Shown: positions 1-13,290 of the stretch, in pieces | Position numbering within the stretch: position 1 is the first letter of the stretch | Layout: every line of letters starts with the position of its first letter | Assembly: GCF_030052815.1 (NCBI RefSeq) | Contig: NC_079510.1 | Coordinates: 52,418,725 to 52,482,724, forward strand | From: Hevea brasiliensis | Lineage: Eukaryota; Streptophyta; Magnoliopsida; Malpighiales; Euphorbiaceae | DNA: 64,000 nucleotides | Direction of reading: 5' to 3' | The notes under the pieces: generated by a model | What the model saw: the letters and a program-made list of their open reading frames with translations, nothing else | The model's database searches: none | Told to the model about the DNA's origin: nothing | Position numbers and translations under genes: made by a program

Positions 1-582
1 GGACATGTAATGGGTCTTGAGCAGCTTGTACAAAATTTGTATGAAGTTTGTAATAAAATTTAGTTTGTATTTCTTTTGATGTAAATTTTGTAAGAATGTA
101 TATAAATTGTTTTGTCTCTAATGAAATATGAGTGGAACTATTTTAGTTAATTTAAATGAAATGTATTGCTAGTATTTTGAGGATTATTGAATTTTGAACT
201 TGAGAAATTGATTGAAATGATGGTGGAATTATTGAAATTGATTGAGTTTGATTGTGAAATTAAAGTAGTTGTTGAGGAAAATTTTTAGAAGTGCTTTTTA
301 CAGGTATTTGAAGAACTGGTTGTTCAAAATACAGACAGAACTCTGTCAAAATTTTTATAAAATTTGCGAAAAAATAAAATGGGCCAAAATTTCCAACTAG
401 CTTTCAACTTAATTATATGTTTTAAATACTTATTTGTAAATGCCCACCACTTGTTTAAAGTAAGAAAATTGTTTTAAAATCCCTTGTAGGATACTTAATG
501 AGTTACCGGTAGGAGAAGTTCGGTAGTTCATTAGGTATTCTATGGGATCATGTTATGCCTTACAGAGGGGTAAGGTGTGACA
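1..582. mobile_element. partial LTR of a Ty3/gypsy element (cut by window start)
   Basis: The right end reads ...GGGGTAAGGTGTGACA, whose complement TGTCACACCTTACCCC is a familiar plant gypsy LTR terminus. The body is AT-rich and non-coding. It abuts and interrupts the gag reading frame of element A, so it inserted later than A. The other end and the internal region lie left of the window. The sense strand cannot be decided from one terminus. Confidence 0.65.
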
Positions 583-1165
583 ACCTCTCTGCCTCTATAG
601 GGACTATCTCCCTCCCATACTGGCTCAGTCTGACAAACTCACGCTCATACTCTACCACTGATAATTGTCTCTGTCTTAGACTGATAAATTCTCTTCTTCG
701 CTCTTCTAAATACACTTTTCTAACATATTTCTTCCTGAACTCTGTGAGGAAGAATTCCCAGGTGATCCATTCCAGTTGCACCTCACTGGTTACTGTGTCC
801 CACCACTGATATGCATCATCCTAAAGTAGGGACACAGCACCCTCCAGGTTCTACTCGGGATTGCAATTTAGCTGTTTCAGCACTCTGATTGTTCTATCCA
901 ACCAGTTTTCTGCTGTCATGGGATAATCCTCCCTCTTCCCAAAGAAATCCATAGCCCCATGTTTTCACAGTTTCTCCAGATGGGACTTCTGTGGTGCTGG
1001 TGGAGGTTGTGGCTGTGGTTGTGGCGGTGGAATTGCCCCCATCATTTGCCGGTAGAATTCGATCATTTGCTGAAATAGTACAAACTGAGGTTGGGTAGGT
1101 GCCTCAGCTGCTGGTGGAGCAGATTCTCCCCTGCCCCCAGAGAGCAGGATCCATATCCTATTCAA
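583..1165 (-). pseudogene. Ty3/gypsy gag fragment (element A)
   Basis: Minus-strand reading gives a Pro/Gln-rich N-terminal part (1165-965), then a retrotransposon-gag stretch. One part reads like FFGKREDYPMTAENWLDRTI (about 950-880). Another has WITWEFFLTEFRKKYV followed by RREFISLRQ and VVEYEREFVRLSQY (781-560). This is the usual arrangement of the Retrotrans_gag domain of chromovirus-like elements. In-frame stops and frame changes break it, and it is cut at 583 by an inserted LTR. It follows the primer site at 1266-1277 and so belongs to the element whose 5' LTR is 1283-4294. Non-functional. Confidence 0.75.
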
Positions 1166-1265
1166 AATAAGAAAACAAACAGATCTGCATCAGTGTCACC
1201 TCAACACTTACAAATACAATGCAATGGTACGCACTCTATCTAGGCTCAGAAACGCCTAAACTGAT

Positions 1266-1277
1266 GCTCTGATACCA
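1266..1277 (-). other. primer binding site of element A (tRNA-iMet)
   Basis: The complement reads TGGTATCAGAGC, the match to the 3' end of initiator tRNA-Met used by most plant LTR retrotransposons. It lies 5 nt inside the LTR end at 1283. This fixes element A on the minus strand and makes 1283-4294 its 5' LTR. Confidence 0.85.
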
Positions 1278-1282
1278 CTAAA

Positions 1283-4200
1283 TGTGACACCCCTTACCCG
1301 TCTACAGTGTAGTCGAGCAAGATATGTCACACAGTGTGTCGGAGCACCAAATCATATTTTAATTCAATTTACCCTTTATATTTATTTATTTACAATTTTT
1401 ATTAATCTAAATTTTTTCGCAATTTTTATAGAAAATCCGACAGAGTGCCGGCTGTAAATTTGAAAAACAGTTCTTCTAAACCTGTTTAAAAGACGCTTCC
1501 AATAAAATTTTCAAATCCAGAACTCCACTATACACACATCTCAACTCAATCTCAAAATCACAACACTATTTTCAGAATTTTTCTGTTCACTTCATCACTC
1601 GAAGCACATTCATGAATATTTCTCAACATTTCATTTTCAACATAATATACAGAAAATTTCAATAACATGAAATTTCATATATTTACATTATCAAATAATT
1701 TGAAGAGTTTATAGTTACAATCCAAAACTAATACAAAATGCAAAATACAAAATGCCACCCAAAGTCCTAATGTCCTATTAAGTGCACTGCAGATGTGAGG
1801 TGACTATGGACTCCGGATGCAGATCTGAAGGCTCACCCTGTATGAGGCCTGCTGGACTCCCCAGCTATGTCTCCAGTACCTGCGCGTGGCAAAAGCGACG
1901 CGCTAAGCAATTCTGCTTAGTGGTGATAATATAAAATAAAATAACTAAAATAAAGTAAGTATGCAGAATGTATGTTTACATTTTTGGTAGACTAAATTTC
2001 TGATATTTATTGCAGTATAATTTGATTAAAAATTTGTAAGATTCATTATCATCGCCCGAGTAACCCATACTAGTCGACTGGACTGGATAAACGGGTAAAC
2101 TAGCATTGCGTACTAAGTATCTTGGACCATCACACCATCGATCACATTGTATCTCCCGGTGTGCAATTGAACAGTTAATAAGCTGTAATAATTATCAGGG
2201 ATAAAACCCGAGTATAACAACTCAAATAACATAGCCAAAGACTATTATGTCACAGAATGGCATGGGAGGCCATGAAACACAGAATGGCATGAAGCCATAT
2301 GCAGTACTGCTAACAGAACCCTATTGGCATGCCAACCTATCCAAACCAATCTTGTTAGGTATACTAGGGCATACCACATTTTGTATTCTAAAATTGTTGG
2401 TATTGGTTGCCAATACCATTTCTAAGCTTAATGTTAATTGTACAAAATTTTCAATTTCAAGCTTTGTGTTTACTATTCCATTAGTCATTTTTGTATTGGG
2501 AATTTGGCCAAATGATCAACATGAAAGTTGTTTTTTATTTTGTCTAGTTACATTTCCTTTTTTGAATCACTCCATTTGGAGTTTTGTAGCTCAAGTTATG
2601 GCCCAAAAACCACAACTGGCCGGATTATAATTTTTCCTGAATTTCTGGACTGACTAAATCTATAGTATTAAGAGCAGTGAGTTCAGGTCACTTTTTGAAT
2701 ATGTTATGGTCATAATTTGGGTTAAGTTTCTTCATGAAAGTTGTAGTTCTATATCTCAGCTTATTGTTAGTAAAATTTCAGGTCAATTGGATCTTTCTAT
2801 ACTGAGTTATGGCTAAATGACTAAACACTATTCATTTGGTCATTTTGCCCAGGCAGAATGCAGGTCACCCGGATTAGGGCAATTTTTTGGTCAACTTGGT
2901 TTGGTTTTCTGGGTATGGTTTCTTCACCAAAGTTGTACCATTATATGTCTAGTTTCATGTCCAATTTTCCTTGCACCAATTGAACCTCTACAACTCCAGT
3001 TATTACTACCCAAATCTGCTAGACTCATGCCCAGTCCTGCAGGTCACCAAGGGCGGCCACACCAAACTCAAATCCCACTATACAACCCACTTCATTTTTT
3101 ATTCAAACAAAACCAAATGGTCACTAATTCCATTAAAACTTACTTTCATCATCACATGATCAAAGTCTCATTTTCATCCCAAACCCTAACTCAAACATCA
3201 CAAACCATGCATTATCATTTGCATTTCATCATTCTACTTAAGAGATGCATATTAAGGGCAGCCATACTACCATTTTAACTCCATAAAAATCATCACAATC
3301 TTACCCCAACTAAGGTTGCCGAAATTATAGGATGGCATACAAATGGTATTTCATAAATTTCTTTGTAATTTGTACTCATTCATAGTCCTTAAACATGAAT
3401 TTAAAGTGAAAACCAAGGTTAGGTCACAAACCTCTAATGGAGTGAAATTTCCACTTGCTAGGGTTCTTCTTTTCCTTTTTTCTTTTTCCTCCCAAAAGAC
3501 TCACCAAGATGTAAGAACACTTTTTTGTGTTGGGAATATAAGGTTTAGTTGGTTAAAAGCTATGGAAATCAAGCTTTCAAAAGCTTGTTAAGGTTGGCTA
3601 TGGAGGGAAGGGTGACGGCAAGGAAGAAGGTAAGAGAGAGTTCTGATTTTTTTCTTCATTTTTCTGCCCATTCAGTCTCTTTTAAATAAACTTATGCCAT
3701 GTGTCAACATTGGATTGGTTGGGAGAATTTTAATGACATCATTATGATGTCATAATTCTAATTTCTTTCATTTTCTATCCTTTTCTTTTCTATTTAATTT
3801 CAATTAAATTTTTAACAACATTTATTCACATTTTACGTCATATAAATTATTTATTTAACTGGACAAGTTAGCTAAAAATCATATCTGAAGACGAAATGAC
3901 CAAAATGCCCTCCGTTTGGCTTAACGAGCCAAAATTGTGTGTACCGATAGAAAAATTTTTCTAAGCATTTTCTTGGCATTATAATGCCATAAGAATCTCA
4001 ATAACCCTTCTTTGAAGTCCCAAAAATTATTTATAATTTTTTCCCTGGGTCTAGAGTTGCTAACGGCCTTCACCGTCACTTCCCTTTCGAGTTACTCATC
4101 CCTGGTGTTTCGGCTCGTTTAACCTTAGTGTATTTCGTTCCTATAAATTTTTCTTGATTATTATGAGCATTATTTAGTTTCTTTATAACTCCTCACTCTA

Positions 4201-4294
4201 GTCTATTTAAAATTTCAAACATTCTAGCTACCCGGACCGACATTGATCACCGGAATAGTAGACTGTATGGACTAGCTAAAGTGAGAATGTTACA
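1283..4294 (-). mobile_element. 5' LTR of element A (Ty3/gypsy, 3.0 kb LTR)
   Basis: Plus-strand ends are TGTGACACCCC at 1283 and AATGTTACA at 4294, so the LTR has TG...CA ends. On the minus strand it is directly followed by the primer site. It is unusually long (3,012 bp). It is homologous, in opposite orientation, to 5541-8735, and its first part is homologous to 63369-64000. Shared landmarks are the CACCCGTCTACAG block near the start, the GACGCGCTAAGC...GCTTAGT block near 1890-1925, and a segment near 2280-2340. Open frames inside it (e.g. 2247-2630, 2817-3278) are chance frames in LTR DNA. It sits in the internal region of element C. Confidence 0.85.
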
Positions 4295-5540
4295 GTATTC
4301 CTCGCCTAACCTTCTCGATACTGTTAACAAGTTAAAGGAATCTTTTCCCATTGCTATTCACTTCACCTTAGGAATGGGGAGCAAGTAGAGGTTGATCCAA
4401 TCTTATAACTTCAAGCTCTACATTTTGGCCTCTAACACTGCCCCAACTATGACATGCTCTGAGTCTTGCAATTCTGGGTTATATATGTTGACAACTGTTC
4501 TCATTGATGTGGTCCTATCCTAGGCTCTTTAATTTTACTTTTTAATTTATCTCGTTTACGTTGTTCATACTAACGCTTTGATTATTGTATTTCTTTGTTT
4601 TTTTTTTACTATATCTGTTGTGTCATTTACACTTTTATGTTACTTGGAATTGATTCTCTGACCATTTTGATTAGTACCCCACTAGTACCTGAGCTTTTTA
4701 CCCTCCAATCACTAAACCTTAAATATCTTGCACCATTTTTGTAATGACTTTTCACCATTGTCTATTCTGATATTGAAAAGCATACCCTTAACTACCTTGA
4801 GGAAGGGATCTACATGAGTTCCATCTTCCATTATACTTAATCAGTCGAAACTTAAGGTATTAGGTACCTAATTCCCATCCCTAAGTTCAAAAGAAGCACA
4901 TCTGTCATGATTTTATCACTTATGACTCTTATAATGGAACTTGTATCCTCCCTAGGGTACTTAGGCCAACAACTTTCTGTCACACTACCGTCCCATTTGG
5001 GAAATTATTCCGTAGGTCACTATACTAATAGTAACCTTTTGTCTCTCTTGAAAAGATACTATTATATTATGCAGTACAACTGACTGTAACAGAGGTACTA
5101 TGTTTATCATATTGCCACAATTATGTAAGGCCATTTACTCTCTTATCATACTGCAAACTTTTCTAAAAAGTCATTTCATAGGCTATGAACATTATTCATA
5201 AACTTGGGTCTCTTTTAGGGAGCAAAGCCGTACTCTACACCTTACTGCCACACTAAGGAGATGCTACCTCAATAAACTCTAAGCAAAATGTCTATCATAA
5301 TGCTAAAACTATCCAAGATCCCATACAAAAAACTAGATGGTCCGTTATACTACAACCATACTAAAACTTTTAATCTCGTGGTACCTCAAGCTATAATGTT
5401 GTGCTCAAATTAGGATAACCAAGTTACTGGCTCTAGTTATCGCCTAAAAGTAACAATTGATACTCTATCCTAAGGATTTTAAACCACAATTAGGAGTTTC
5501 CTAACTCCTCTACAAGAACAGAATTTTGTTATGGCGCAAC
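4295..5540 (-). mobile_element. internal non-coding segment of element C (left piece)
   Basis: No coding capacity is visible. The sequence is recognisably homologous to the non-coding interior of element B. For example, the blocks around 4915-5060 (TAATGGAACTTGTATCCTC, then a ...CCATTTGGGAAATTATTCCGTAGGTCA-like stretch) have counterparts at 15575-15670. It continues, after the solo LTR insertion, at 8741. It ends at 4294 where element A inserted. Confidence 0.65.
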
Positions 5541-8500
5541 TATAACACCTTCACTTTAGCTAGTCCGTGCATTCGACTGTTTTCGGTGATTAATGTTGGT
5601 CTGGATAGCCAGAATATCTGGAACTATATCTAGACTAGAGTGAGGAGTCATAAATAACTCAAATAATGATAAAAAAAATTTAGGAAAAATGTTAGAAATA
5701 AAAGACAACCAAGTTAAATGAACTGGTGCCTTAGCGATGGGTAACCCAGTGGGAAGTTGCGGTCCTAGCAGCTAGGAGCCCTAAACTCAGGAGAAAATTC
5801 ATGAAATAATTTTTGGGACTCCAGAGAAGAGTCATTGAGGTTTCGATGGCATTAGAATGCCAAGAAAATGCTTAGAAAAATTTTTAGATCGGTACAGACA
5901 ATTTTAGTTTGTTAAGCAAAACGAAGGGAATTTGGTCATTTCGTCTTCGGAGATGATTTTTGACCGACTTGTCCAATTAGGAAAATAATTATTATGAAAT
6001 AAAATATGAATAAATATTACTAAAAATTTAACTGAAAGAGAGTAAAAAAGAAAAGAAAAGAAAAAGAAAGAAAATTGGAAATTATGACTCACATGATGTC
6101 ATTAGTGTGCCTCCACCCAATCACATTGTGACACCTCATTCTAAACCCAATTCAAGAAGTCAAATGGGCAGAAAATGAACCAAATTTTTTAGTCTTCCCT
6201 TACCTCTATCCCGCTGAACCAAGTCCCCAAACCCCTCTCCACCATTAAAGCTCCCATAAGCTTTGAATCCCACTTCAATTCACCTTAAAACCTCACCCTT
6301 TCTTCATAAAAAATCTCCCTTACCACTAGAGCAAGACTTGGGCAACAATTAGAAGAAGAGAAAGTGAGGAGTGAACAAGCTAGAAAATCACCCAAGAGGT
6401 TAGTGCCATTTTTTTTTATGAATCTTTGAGTTTACCTTGTGTAGGTTAGGAATTGAGCTAGAATTTGGATTGAATGAAACAAATTTTACATGTTTGACTC
6501 CTTCAAATTTTGGAAGCCTTAAGGTACCATAGATTTTCAATGAGTCAAGTGAATTATAATTGTGTATAGATGCCATTGAACATAGAATTGATGATTAGAA
6601 CACTTGATTATATATTATTTGAGCAAATTGGAATTGTGGAGTTAGTGTTTGGGGAAAACCTAGGCTTTTGCTCATGTGTTGGAGATTGAAAGTTTTAATA
6701 GTCAATTAGTGACCATTTGGTTATGTATGATGAGGAATTGAAGTGAATTGGGGCTTGGGATTTGAGATTGGGTGTGCTGCCTTGGGTGATCTGCAGGGCT
6801 GGATGTGAGTCTAGCAGGTTTGGACAGCTATAACTGGAGTTGTGTAGGTTCAATTGGGGCAAAGCCAATTGGACATGAAATTAGATACATAATGGCACAA
6901 CTTTGATGAAGGAACCCTACCCAGAAAACCACAATAGACTGACCTAAAAATTGACCAAATCCGGGTAACACACATCTGCCTGGACAAAATGACCAAATGA
7001 ACAGTGTTCATTCATTTGGTCATAACTCAGTGTAAAAAAGTCCAATTAACCTAAAATTTATATCAATGAAAAGCTTAGACAATTTAGAACAACCTTTATG
7101 CAAAACACAAACTCTAATTCTGGACTTAACCAAATGAAATTGTTAGCCAAAATTGAGCTACCAAATCTGGCAGAATGGGATTTTGCCCAGAAATTTTGGG
7201 CAGATACCAATCTAGCCAACCTTGTTCAAATTGACATATCTTGAGCTAGAAAACTCCAAATGGAGTGATTTAAAAAGAGAATTAAAGAAGACACAATAAA
7301 GAACAACTTTGATTAAGAACATTTGGTCGAATTCTCACTGTAGAATTGCCTACTAGAATAGTAAACTCTAGCACCCAAAACTGAAATTTTTGATTTATTT
7401 GGTTTGAAGCATTGATTGGCAACTAATGCCAACACTTTTGGGAACCAAATTGTGGTAATTTCTTGTGATTAAAACTCATGTAACTATTATATATAAGAAA
7501 GTCAATATTTTGACTCGAATAGTAAAATGAATAGTAACCTTACATGTTAAACACAAATATTCAATTAAGAGCTTTATAATATGCCCTAGTAGATCTAGTG
7601 AGATTGGTTTGGATAAGTTGGCATGCCAATAGGGTTCTGATAGCAGTACTGCGTATGGCTTCATGCCATTCTATGATATGATAGCCTATGGCTATACTGA
7701 TTATGATGTTATACTTGGCTTTATGCCTTATTGCTTTTATGGCTTATTAGCCATTCTGTCTGCACACCGGGAGACACATTGTGACCGATGGTGTGACCGT
7801 CCAAGGCACCTGGTACCTAGTACTAGTTTACCCGTTTATCTAGTCCGGTCAATTTGTATAGGTTACTTGGGCATGGAAAAGTATAAATGTAATTGAATTA
7901 ATTATTAAAGGAAGTAAGGAAATTAAATATCAAGATAAAGAACAAGAATGATTTCAATAAAAAGAGGCTCAAAATCATCAAGAGAACGATTAATAAAATG
8001 CTAGGAAGAGTTAATATAATAAAATATAATTAGCCTTCGACTAAACAATAAGCTAGCAATTATTTATTTCTTATAAGCACAATAATTAGAAATTTTTTTT
8101 TCTACTTTTATTTGTATATTATATGTTCTTATATTATTGGCACTACTAAGCTTTATGCTTAGTGCGTCACTGGTTGCAACGCGTAGGTACTGAAGATTTG
8201 GCCAGAGAACTCAATAGACCATAGACTGGGAGATTAGAAGTTTTGATATTTAGGTCCTGAGTGTCACCTCCTCAGCAGTGCATATTTTGGTAGACTCCAC
8301 CAACTTGTATTTTATTTTTTATCATTGTAATTAAATTTTGGATATGTAATGTAAATTATGTATTTTTGTACATTAAATGTGCGCATGATGTAAATTAATA
8401 CAGTTTCAAATTTCATATTTGAATTGTGTATGTATGAAAATGATTTGAATTTCTTATGTATTTATATGAATGAAACTTATTGATGTTCTGAATGAGAAAA

Positions 8501-8735
8501 CGAATTTGAAAATATATATAAAGATAATTGTAATTATTTCACACAGGTAGGAAATCATCAAATTATTAAGAAATGAGGGGAAACTCCATCAGTTTCTCTG
8601 ATAAAATAATTAGATCTGAATTTAAATAAAATTTTATGTGATAACCAAGAATATAATGTGATAAGTTAAGACGCTCCAACACATTGTGTGGCATGCCTTC
8701 CTCGGTTAAACTGTAGACGGGTGAGGGGTGTCACA
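5541..8735 (+). mobile_element. solo LTR of the element-A family with 5-bp target duplication
   Basis: A 3,195-bp copy of the 1283-4294 LTR in the opposite orientation. It begins TATAACACC (a decayed TGTAACACC) and ends GGGGTGTCACA. It is flanked by GCAAC at 5536-5540 and again at 8736-8740, a 5-bp target-site duplication typical of LTR-element integrase. No primer site, polypurine tract or coding DNA is next to it. The element therefore integrated and then lost its interior by LTR-LTR recombination. It lies inside element C. Small frames here (e.g. 7476-7664 minus, 7663-7896 plus) are not genes. Confidence 0.88.
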
Positions 8736-8740
8736 GCAAC

Positions 8741-9352
8741 TGTACCAAAAAAAAAAGCTATTTGCAAAACCTTATCATAAAACACCATGGGGATGTACAC
8801 AGCTCTACACAATGATCTCATGTCCATATTGTAATCTGTAGCTTACAACACAAACAATAAGAGCACTGCATAGGTTACTGTAGTACATCCCAATAAACTA
8901 TCATCTCTAAACCCTTACACCTCCATAAAAACCATATGGAAAACTATCCTGATAGAACACTCAATTAATACTATAAACTTGCCCTAACTAGGCAGTTCAC
9001 AGTGGTACCCAAACCCTTACTTAAGGCAACTGCACTATCATGACTCATTCTATGTACTCGTGCCTTACATTAATTAGACATGCCACATGGCCCTATACTG
9101 ACTAATCACATCATCTCCTGGGGCACTTATCACTATGGTAGATATCAGCACATTCGCTAACTCCAATTATATCACTTATAGTCTCATGAGAACTGATATA
9201 TTGGACACACACCAAGAAATACAACCAAGGGAAACGCTGAAACTAGAAGCAAGAAATTATAGAAAAGACAAAATAGGATCCTATACTCCGCATGTGACAA
9301 ACCCAAAACAATATTTCCTATGAATCTAAAGCCTAAGGTCTGATATTAACTT
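8741..9352 (-). mobile_element. internal segment of element C next to its 5' LTR
   Basis: Aligns by eye to 16090-16695 of element B. Both contain ACACAGCTCTACACAAT- or GCAGCTCTACACAAT-like blocks, then ATTGTAATCTG and later CCTATGAAT...GCCTAAG. It ends in a decayed primer site (about 9332-9347, complement TTAATATCAGACC) just inside the LTR start at 9353. It has no coding capacity. Confidence 0.65.
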
Positions 9353-9545
9353 TGTCAAGATCTAAATCTTAGGCTAGACCAACACTAAGACTTGGGTCAG
9401 CATAAGGCTTCTGAAGCCCGTAGTAAGCCTAATTATTTCAAGCCTAAACTAAAGCCCATAAAAATAGTCCAATTTTAAGAAAACAAACGGATAGAGTCCA
9501 ATCATAATTTGGACTATCTAACAGAGAATGCTAACTCACCCGACC
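9353..9545 (-). mobile_element. LTR of element C, first part (interrupted by element B)
   Basis: Begins TGTCAAGATCTAAATC, a diverged form of the B-family start TGTCACGACCCAACC, and follows the B LTR order block by block (AGACTTGGGTCAGC, AGCCCGTAGTAAGCC, AACAAACGGATAGAGTCC). It stops at ACCCGACC, where element B inserted, and resumes at 18471. Confidence 0.75.
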
Positions 9546-11297
9546 TGTCACGACCCAACCTATGGGCTGGACCGGCACTAGGACCTGGGCCAGCCTAAAG
9601 CCCCCGAGGCCCGTAGTAAGCCTAACTGTTCATTAACCCAACTCTAAGGCCCATTTGGGCCCAGTATCAAGAAAACAAACGGACAGAGTCCGGCCATAAA
9701 ATGGACTTTCCAATGGGGAGTTTTCGACTCACCCGACCTGTAAACACAATAAATACTCAATTGGGGAGCTCAGCTCACCCTCCACATACTCATATCCTCA
9801 TAATAATAAATAGGAGCTCAGCTCCCTAATCCAATCCATCAAACATGCATATCATTATACGTTTACAGGTCCAACATGATAATAATATTACAGACCATAA
9901 TCAATAAATACTTCTAACACATGCGGAAATTCTAGGAGTAAATAAAATTACACAAATATTGATAAACAACCTGCGAAGTAGAAAAGCAGGTTAACCCAGA
10001 ATAAAATATCCTCCTGTGGCCTGTAAAAATTTTTGAACAGGAGTGAGCGTTCGACTCAGAGAGTAAAATATCAATTTTAACCATAATCTCTATAACTATC
10101 TAAAACTAATGCACCCTGTAGAGTGAAATGCAACATCAACAACATTTTCACATCATAACATCAAAAAGGTAAATTTGGAGCACTCACGCACCCTGTAACA
10201 TCAATCATAATATATGGGAGCTGATCCCCTATACAGCTCTCTTAAATCCAACCTGGTGCCGAAGAACTCATTTCGGACTTCCACTTAATAACCAAATCGA
10301 GGGTCCCAAATGAAGAACTCAAGCCGTGACTACCCTCGAAGGATCGGGTCCATGAAGAACTCAAGCCGTGACTACCCGTCCTATCCATAGTCCACACCAC
10401 ATCACACGCACGCCAACGCACGCACACTGCTCCAAATTACTGCAACAACATTCATGGCACTTTAACAGTTATCAATGCAACATAAATCGTTCCTAGAGTT
10501 TAACTACATAATTATATGCATATAAGTGATGCATGGGCATGCTGACATATAATAATATCGAAATTACAATTAAAATTAATATTTTACTCACAGACTTGAC
10601 GGCAATCACTGTGGCGGCTGGGCGGAGGAAGAAGGCTGTCCCGGCTCACCTAACAATTATATTACAATTATTTAATACAAATGACTCAATACAAATCAAG
10701 AAAAGACCCAATACGTCCTAAGTCGTGCCGAAAATCCGGCAGAGTCTCCCCTATACCTAGGACCTACCCAACCTGCAAAAGGGCTCAAAACACACTTCTA
10801 TATCCACAATCCATATATCCACAACTCAATCACATCACACAGCCCCTCCTGGGCCCATCAAATCAATCATTCATCACAATATGTAAAATTTCAATTTAGT
10901 CCTTATAATTGATTATTTTTGCAAAAACTGCACAAATAAGCTCTAAAAATTATAAAACTCTGCCCCGCGGTCCTTAGAAATATTACTAAGCTATTGCAAA
11001 AAGAATCGTAATTTTCTAAGCTACCATGATTATTTTATGGATTTTTAATCCTATTTAAGCACTAGAAAATTACGAAAAAGCACGGTTCGGGTTTACCTTT
11101 GCCGATTCCGACTTCGGGAACGCGCTCGGGATGCCTGACAATGGTGGGGTAGCCAAAACCTCGATCCAATTCGGAGACTTTTCCAGAGTGGTCTGTTCGC
11201 CGGAAATTCACAGATCCGGACAACTGTCGAATTTCCGCGAATTGAGGATACCTACACGAAGCCCAATAATAATATATAAAAAATCAGGGGTGTTACA
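9546..11297 (-). repeat. 3' LTR of element B
   Basis: 1,752 bp with ends TGTCACGACCC and GGGGTGTTACA. It lies next to the polypurine tract, hence the 3' LTR of a minus-strand element. Compared with the 5' copy it lacks a 17-bp tandem duplication (GAATATTTTATGGATTT) and differs at scattered sites. Short frames at 10242-10427, 10533-10721 and 10681-10899 recur in the other LTR and are not genes. Confidence 0.88.
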
Positions 11298-11308
11298 TTC
11301 TTCCCCTT
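11298..11308 (-). other. polypurine tract of element B
   Basis: The complement reads AAGGGGAAGAA, immediately upstream (minus strand) of the 3' LTR start TGTAACACCCC. It is the expected plus-strand primer for reverse transcription. Confidence 0.75.
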
Positions 11309-11473
11309 ACGTAAAAATTCGTCCTCGAATTTTACACAAGGCGTAATAAAGCACATGATTATACATTGAGCAGATAAGGGTACTTGCTACGCATGTCCCG
11401 TTCTAACTCCTGTGCACTCTTCCACCGATCGACTCCTCCACAAAACCTTAACCATAGGGATCTGCTTTTGATC

Positions 11474-13290
11474 TCACTGTCTCACTTGGTAGTCCACTAT
11501 GGCTACAGGCTGCTCCTCAAATGTCAAGTTCTCTTTTAGCTCTATCACATCCGGCTGCAGTACATGAGAAGGATCGGGAATGTATTTCCTGAGCATGGAG
11601 ATGTGAAACACGAGATGAACGTGAGAGAGGTTGGGTGGTAGCTCCAACCGGTAGGCAACTGCTCCAACTCTATCAGTAACCTCAAAAGGTCCAATATACC
11701 GAGGTGCCAACTTGCCCTTCTTTCCAAATCTCATGATTCCTTCATCGGAGAAACCTTCAGGAATACATAGTCGCCATCGCAAACTCCACATCCCTCCGTC
11801 TGGGTCTGCATAACTCTTACGCCTCTTGAAAGTCAAGCTGCTGCTCGATTAAAGGAGCTATCTCTGAAGTGTACTGCACTAGGTTTACATCATGCACCTT
11901 CGCTTCCCCCATTTCTGTCCAACACAGAGGAGACCTACACTTTCTTCCATATAGTGCCTCATAGGGTGCCATTCCTATGCTGGAGTGATAACTGTTGTTG
12001 TAGGCAAACTCCACCAAAGCTAGCTGATCATCCCATTGACCTCCAAAATCCAAAACACTCATGCGAAGCATGTCTTCCAGTGTTTGGATTGTCCTTTCGG
12101 ACTGTCTGTCTGTCTGAGGGTGGAAAGCCATACTAAAGTTCAACTGTGTGCCAAGTGCCTCCTGCAACTTTCTCCAAAACCAAGAAGTGAACTGGGGCCC
12201 TCTGTCAGATATTATGGAAGCCGGAACTCCATGCAATCTGACTATTTCTCGAATGTAGAGCCGCATACTGTGCCACGAGTATGTAGTCTTTGAGGTAAGA
12301 AGTTAGCTGATTTGGTCAAGCGGTCTACAATTAACCATATCGATTCTTATCCTCGCGTGGTACGAGGCAACTTGATCCACAAAATCCATAGTGATCATTT
12401 CCCACTTCCATTCTGGGATAGGGAGCTCTTGCAGCTTCCCTGACGGTCTCTAGTGTTCAAACTTCACCTTCTGACAAGTCAAGCACTTGGACACAAAGTC
12501 TGCTATGTCTCTCTTCATGCCATTCCACCAATAGCTATCTTTCACATCATGGTACATCTTGGTGGAACCTGGGTGGACACTGTACAGTGTGTAGTGTGCC
12601 TCTCGCATGATTTCATTCCTGAGGTTGTCCACATCGGGCACACATATCCTAGAACCTTGCACTAGGGCGCCATCATTGGCAAATCCGAACTCACCACCTT
12701 CACCTTGCTGTACTCTTTCTATAATCTTCATCAATTGTTGGTCTCTGTGCTGGGAAACTCTAACTTTGTCCCTCAAGTTTGGCCTCACTGAAAAGTGAGC
12801 CAACAATACCCCCTCATCTGAAAGATCTAGGATTAAACCTTGATCCATCAACTCATGTACCTCTTGAATCAACAGTCTCTTCTCTGCTGAAATGTGCGCC
12901 AAACTGCCAGAAGATTTTCTGCTTAAAGCATCTGCTACTACATTGGCCTTCCCAGGGTGGTACTGGATGGGGCAATCATAGTCTTCCAGAAGCTCCATCC
13001 ATCTCCTCTGTCTCAAGTTTAAATCCCTCTGTTGGAAGATGTACTTCAAACTCTTATGGTCGGTGTATATCTAGCACACTTCACCATACAGGTAGTGTCT
13101 CCAGATTTTTAGTGCAAAGACTACAGCCGCCATTTCCAAATCATGGGTGGGATAGTTCTGCTCATGCCTCTTTAGCTGCCTTGAAGCATAAGCCACTACT
13201 TTTCCATTCCGCATCAAAACACACCCTAGGCCAACTCTGGAGGCGTCACATTACACGGTGTATCTTTCGCCGCTCATAGGTAGTGTTGAC
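11474..13290 (-). pseudogene. Ty3/gypsy pol remnant: RNase H and integrase (element B)
   Basis: Read 5' to 3' on the minus strand. 13290-13050 gives RNase H motifs ([21 protein letters not shown]) broken by stops. 13049-12450 continues RNase H with [16 protein letters not shown] and then the integrase zinc finger (H-x4-H ... CLTCQKVK). 12266-11817 is the integrase core with DRGPQFTSWFW, FHPQTDRQSERTIQTLEDM and the GMAPYEALYGRKCRSP block. 11836-11474 is the integrase C-terminal part (GPFEVTDRVGAVAYRLELPP, HLVFHISMLRKY). This is typical of Tekay/Del-like chromoviruses. The reverse transcriptase YxDD core is missing, and frames shift between 12450 and 12266 and near 11820. Non-functional. Confidence 0.85.

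Noticed and set aside
2247..3278. Open frames of 127 and 153 codons on the plus strand
   Set aside because: They lie inside LTR A. The first matches the minus frame 7476-7664 in the solo LTR only because both are copies of the same LTR. No domain, no splice context.
12779..13279. Plus-strand 166-codon frame
   Set aside because: Antisense shadow of the gypsy RNase H region, which reads with recognisable motifs on the minus strand.
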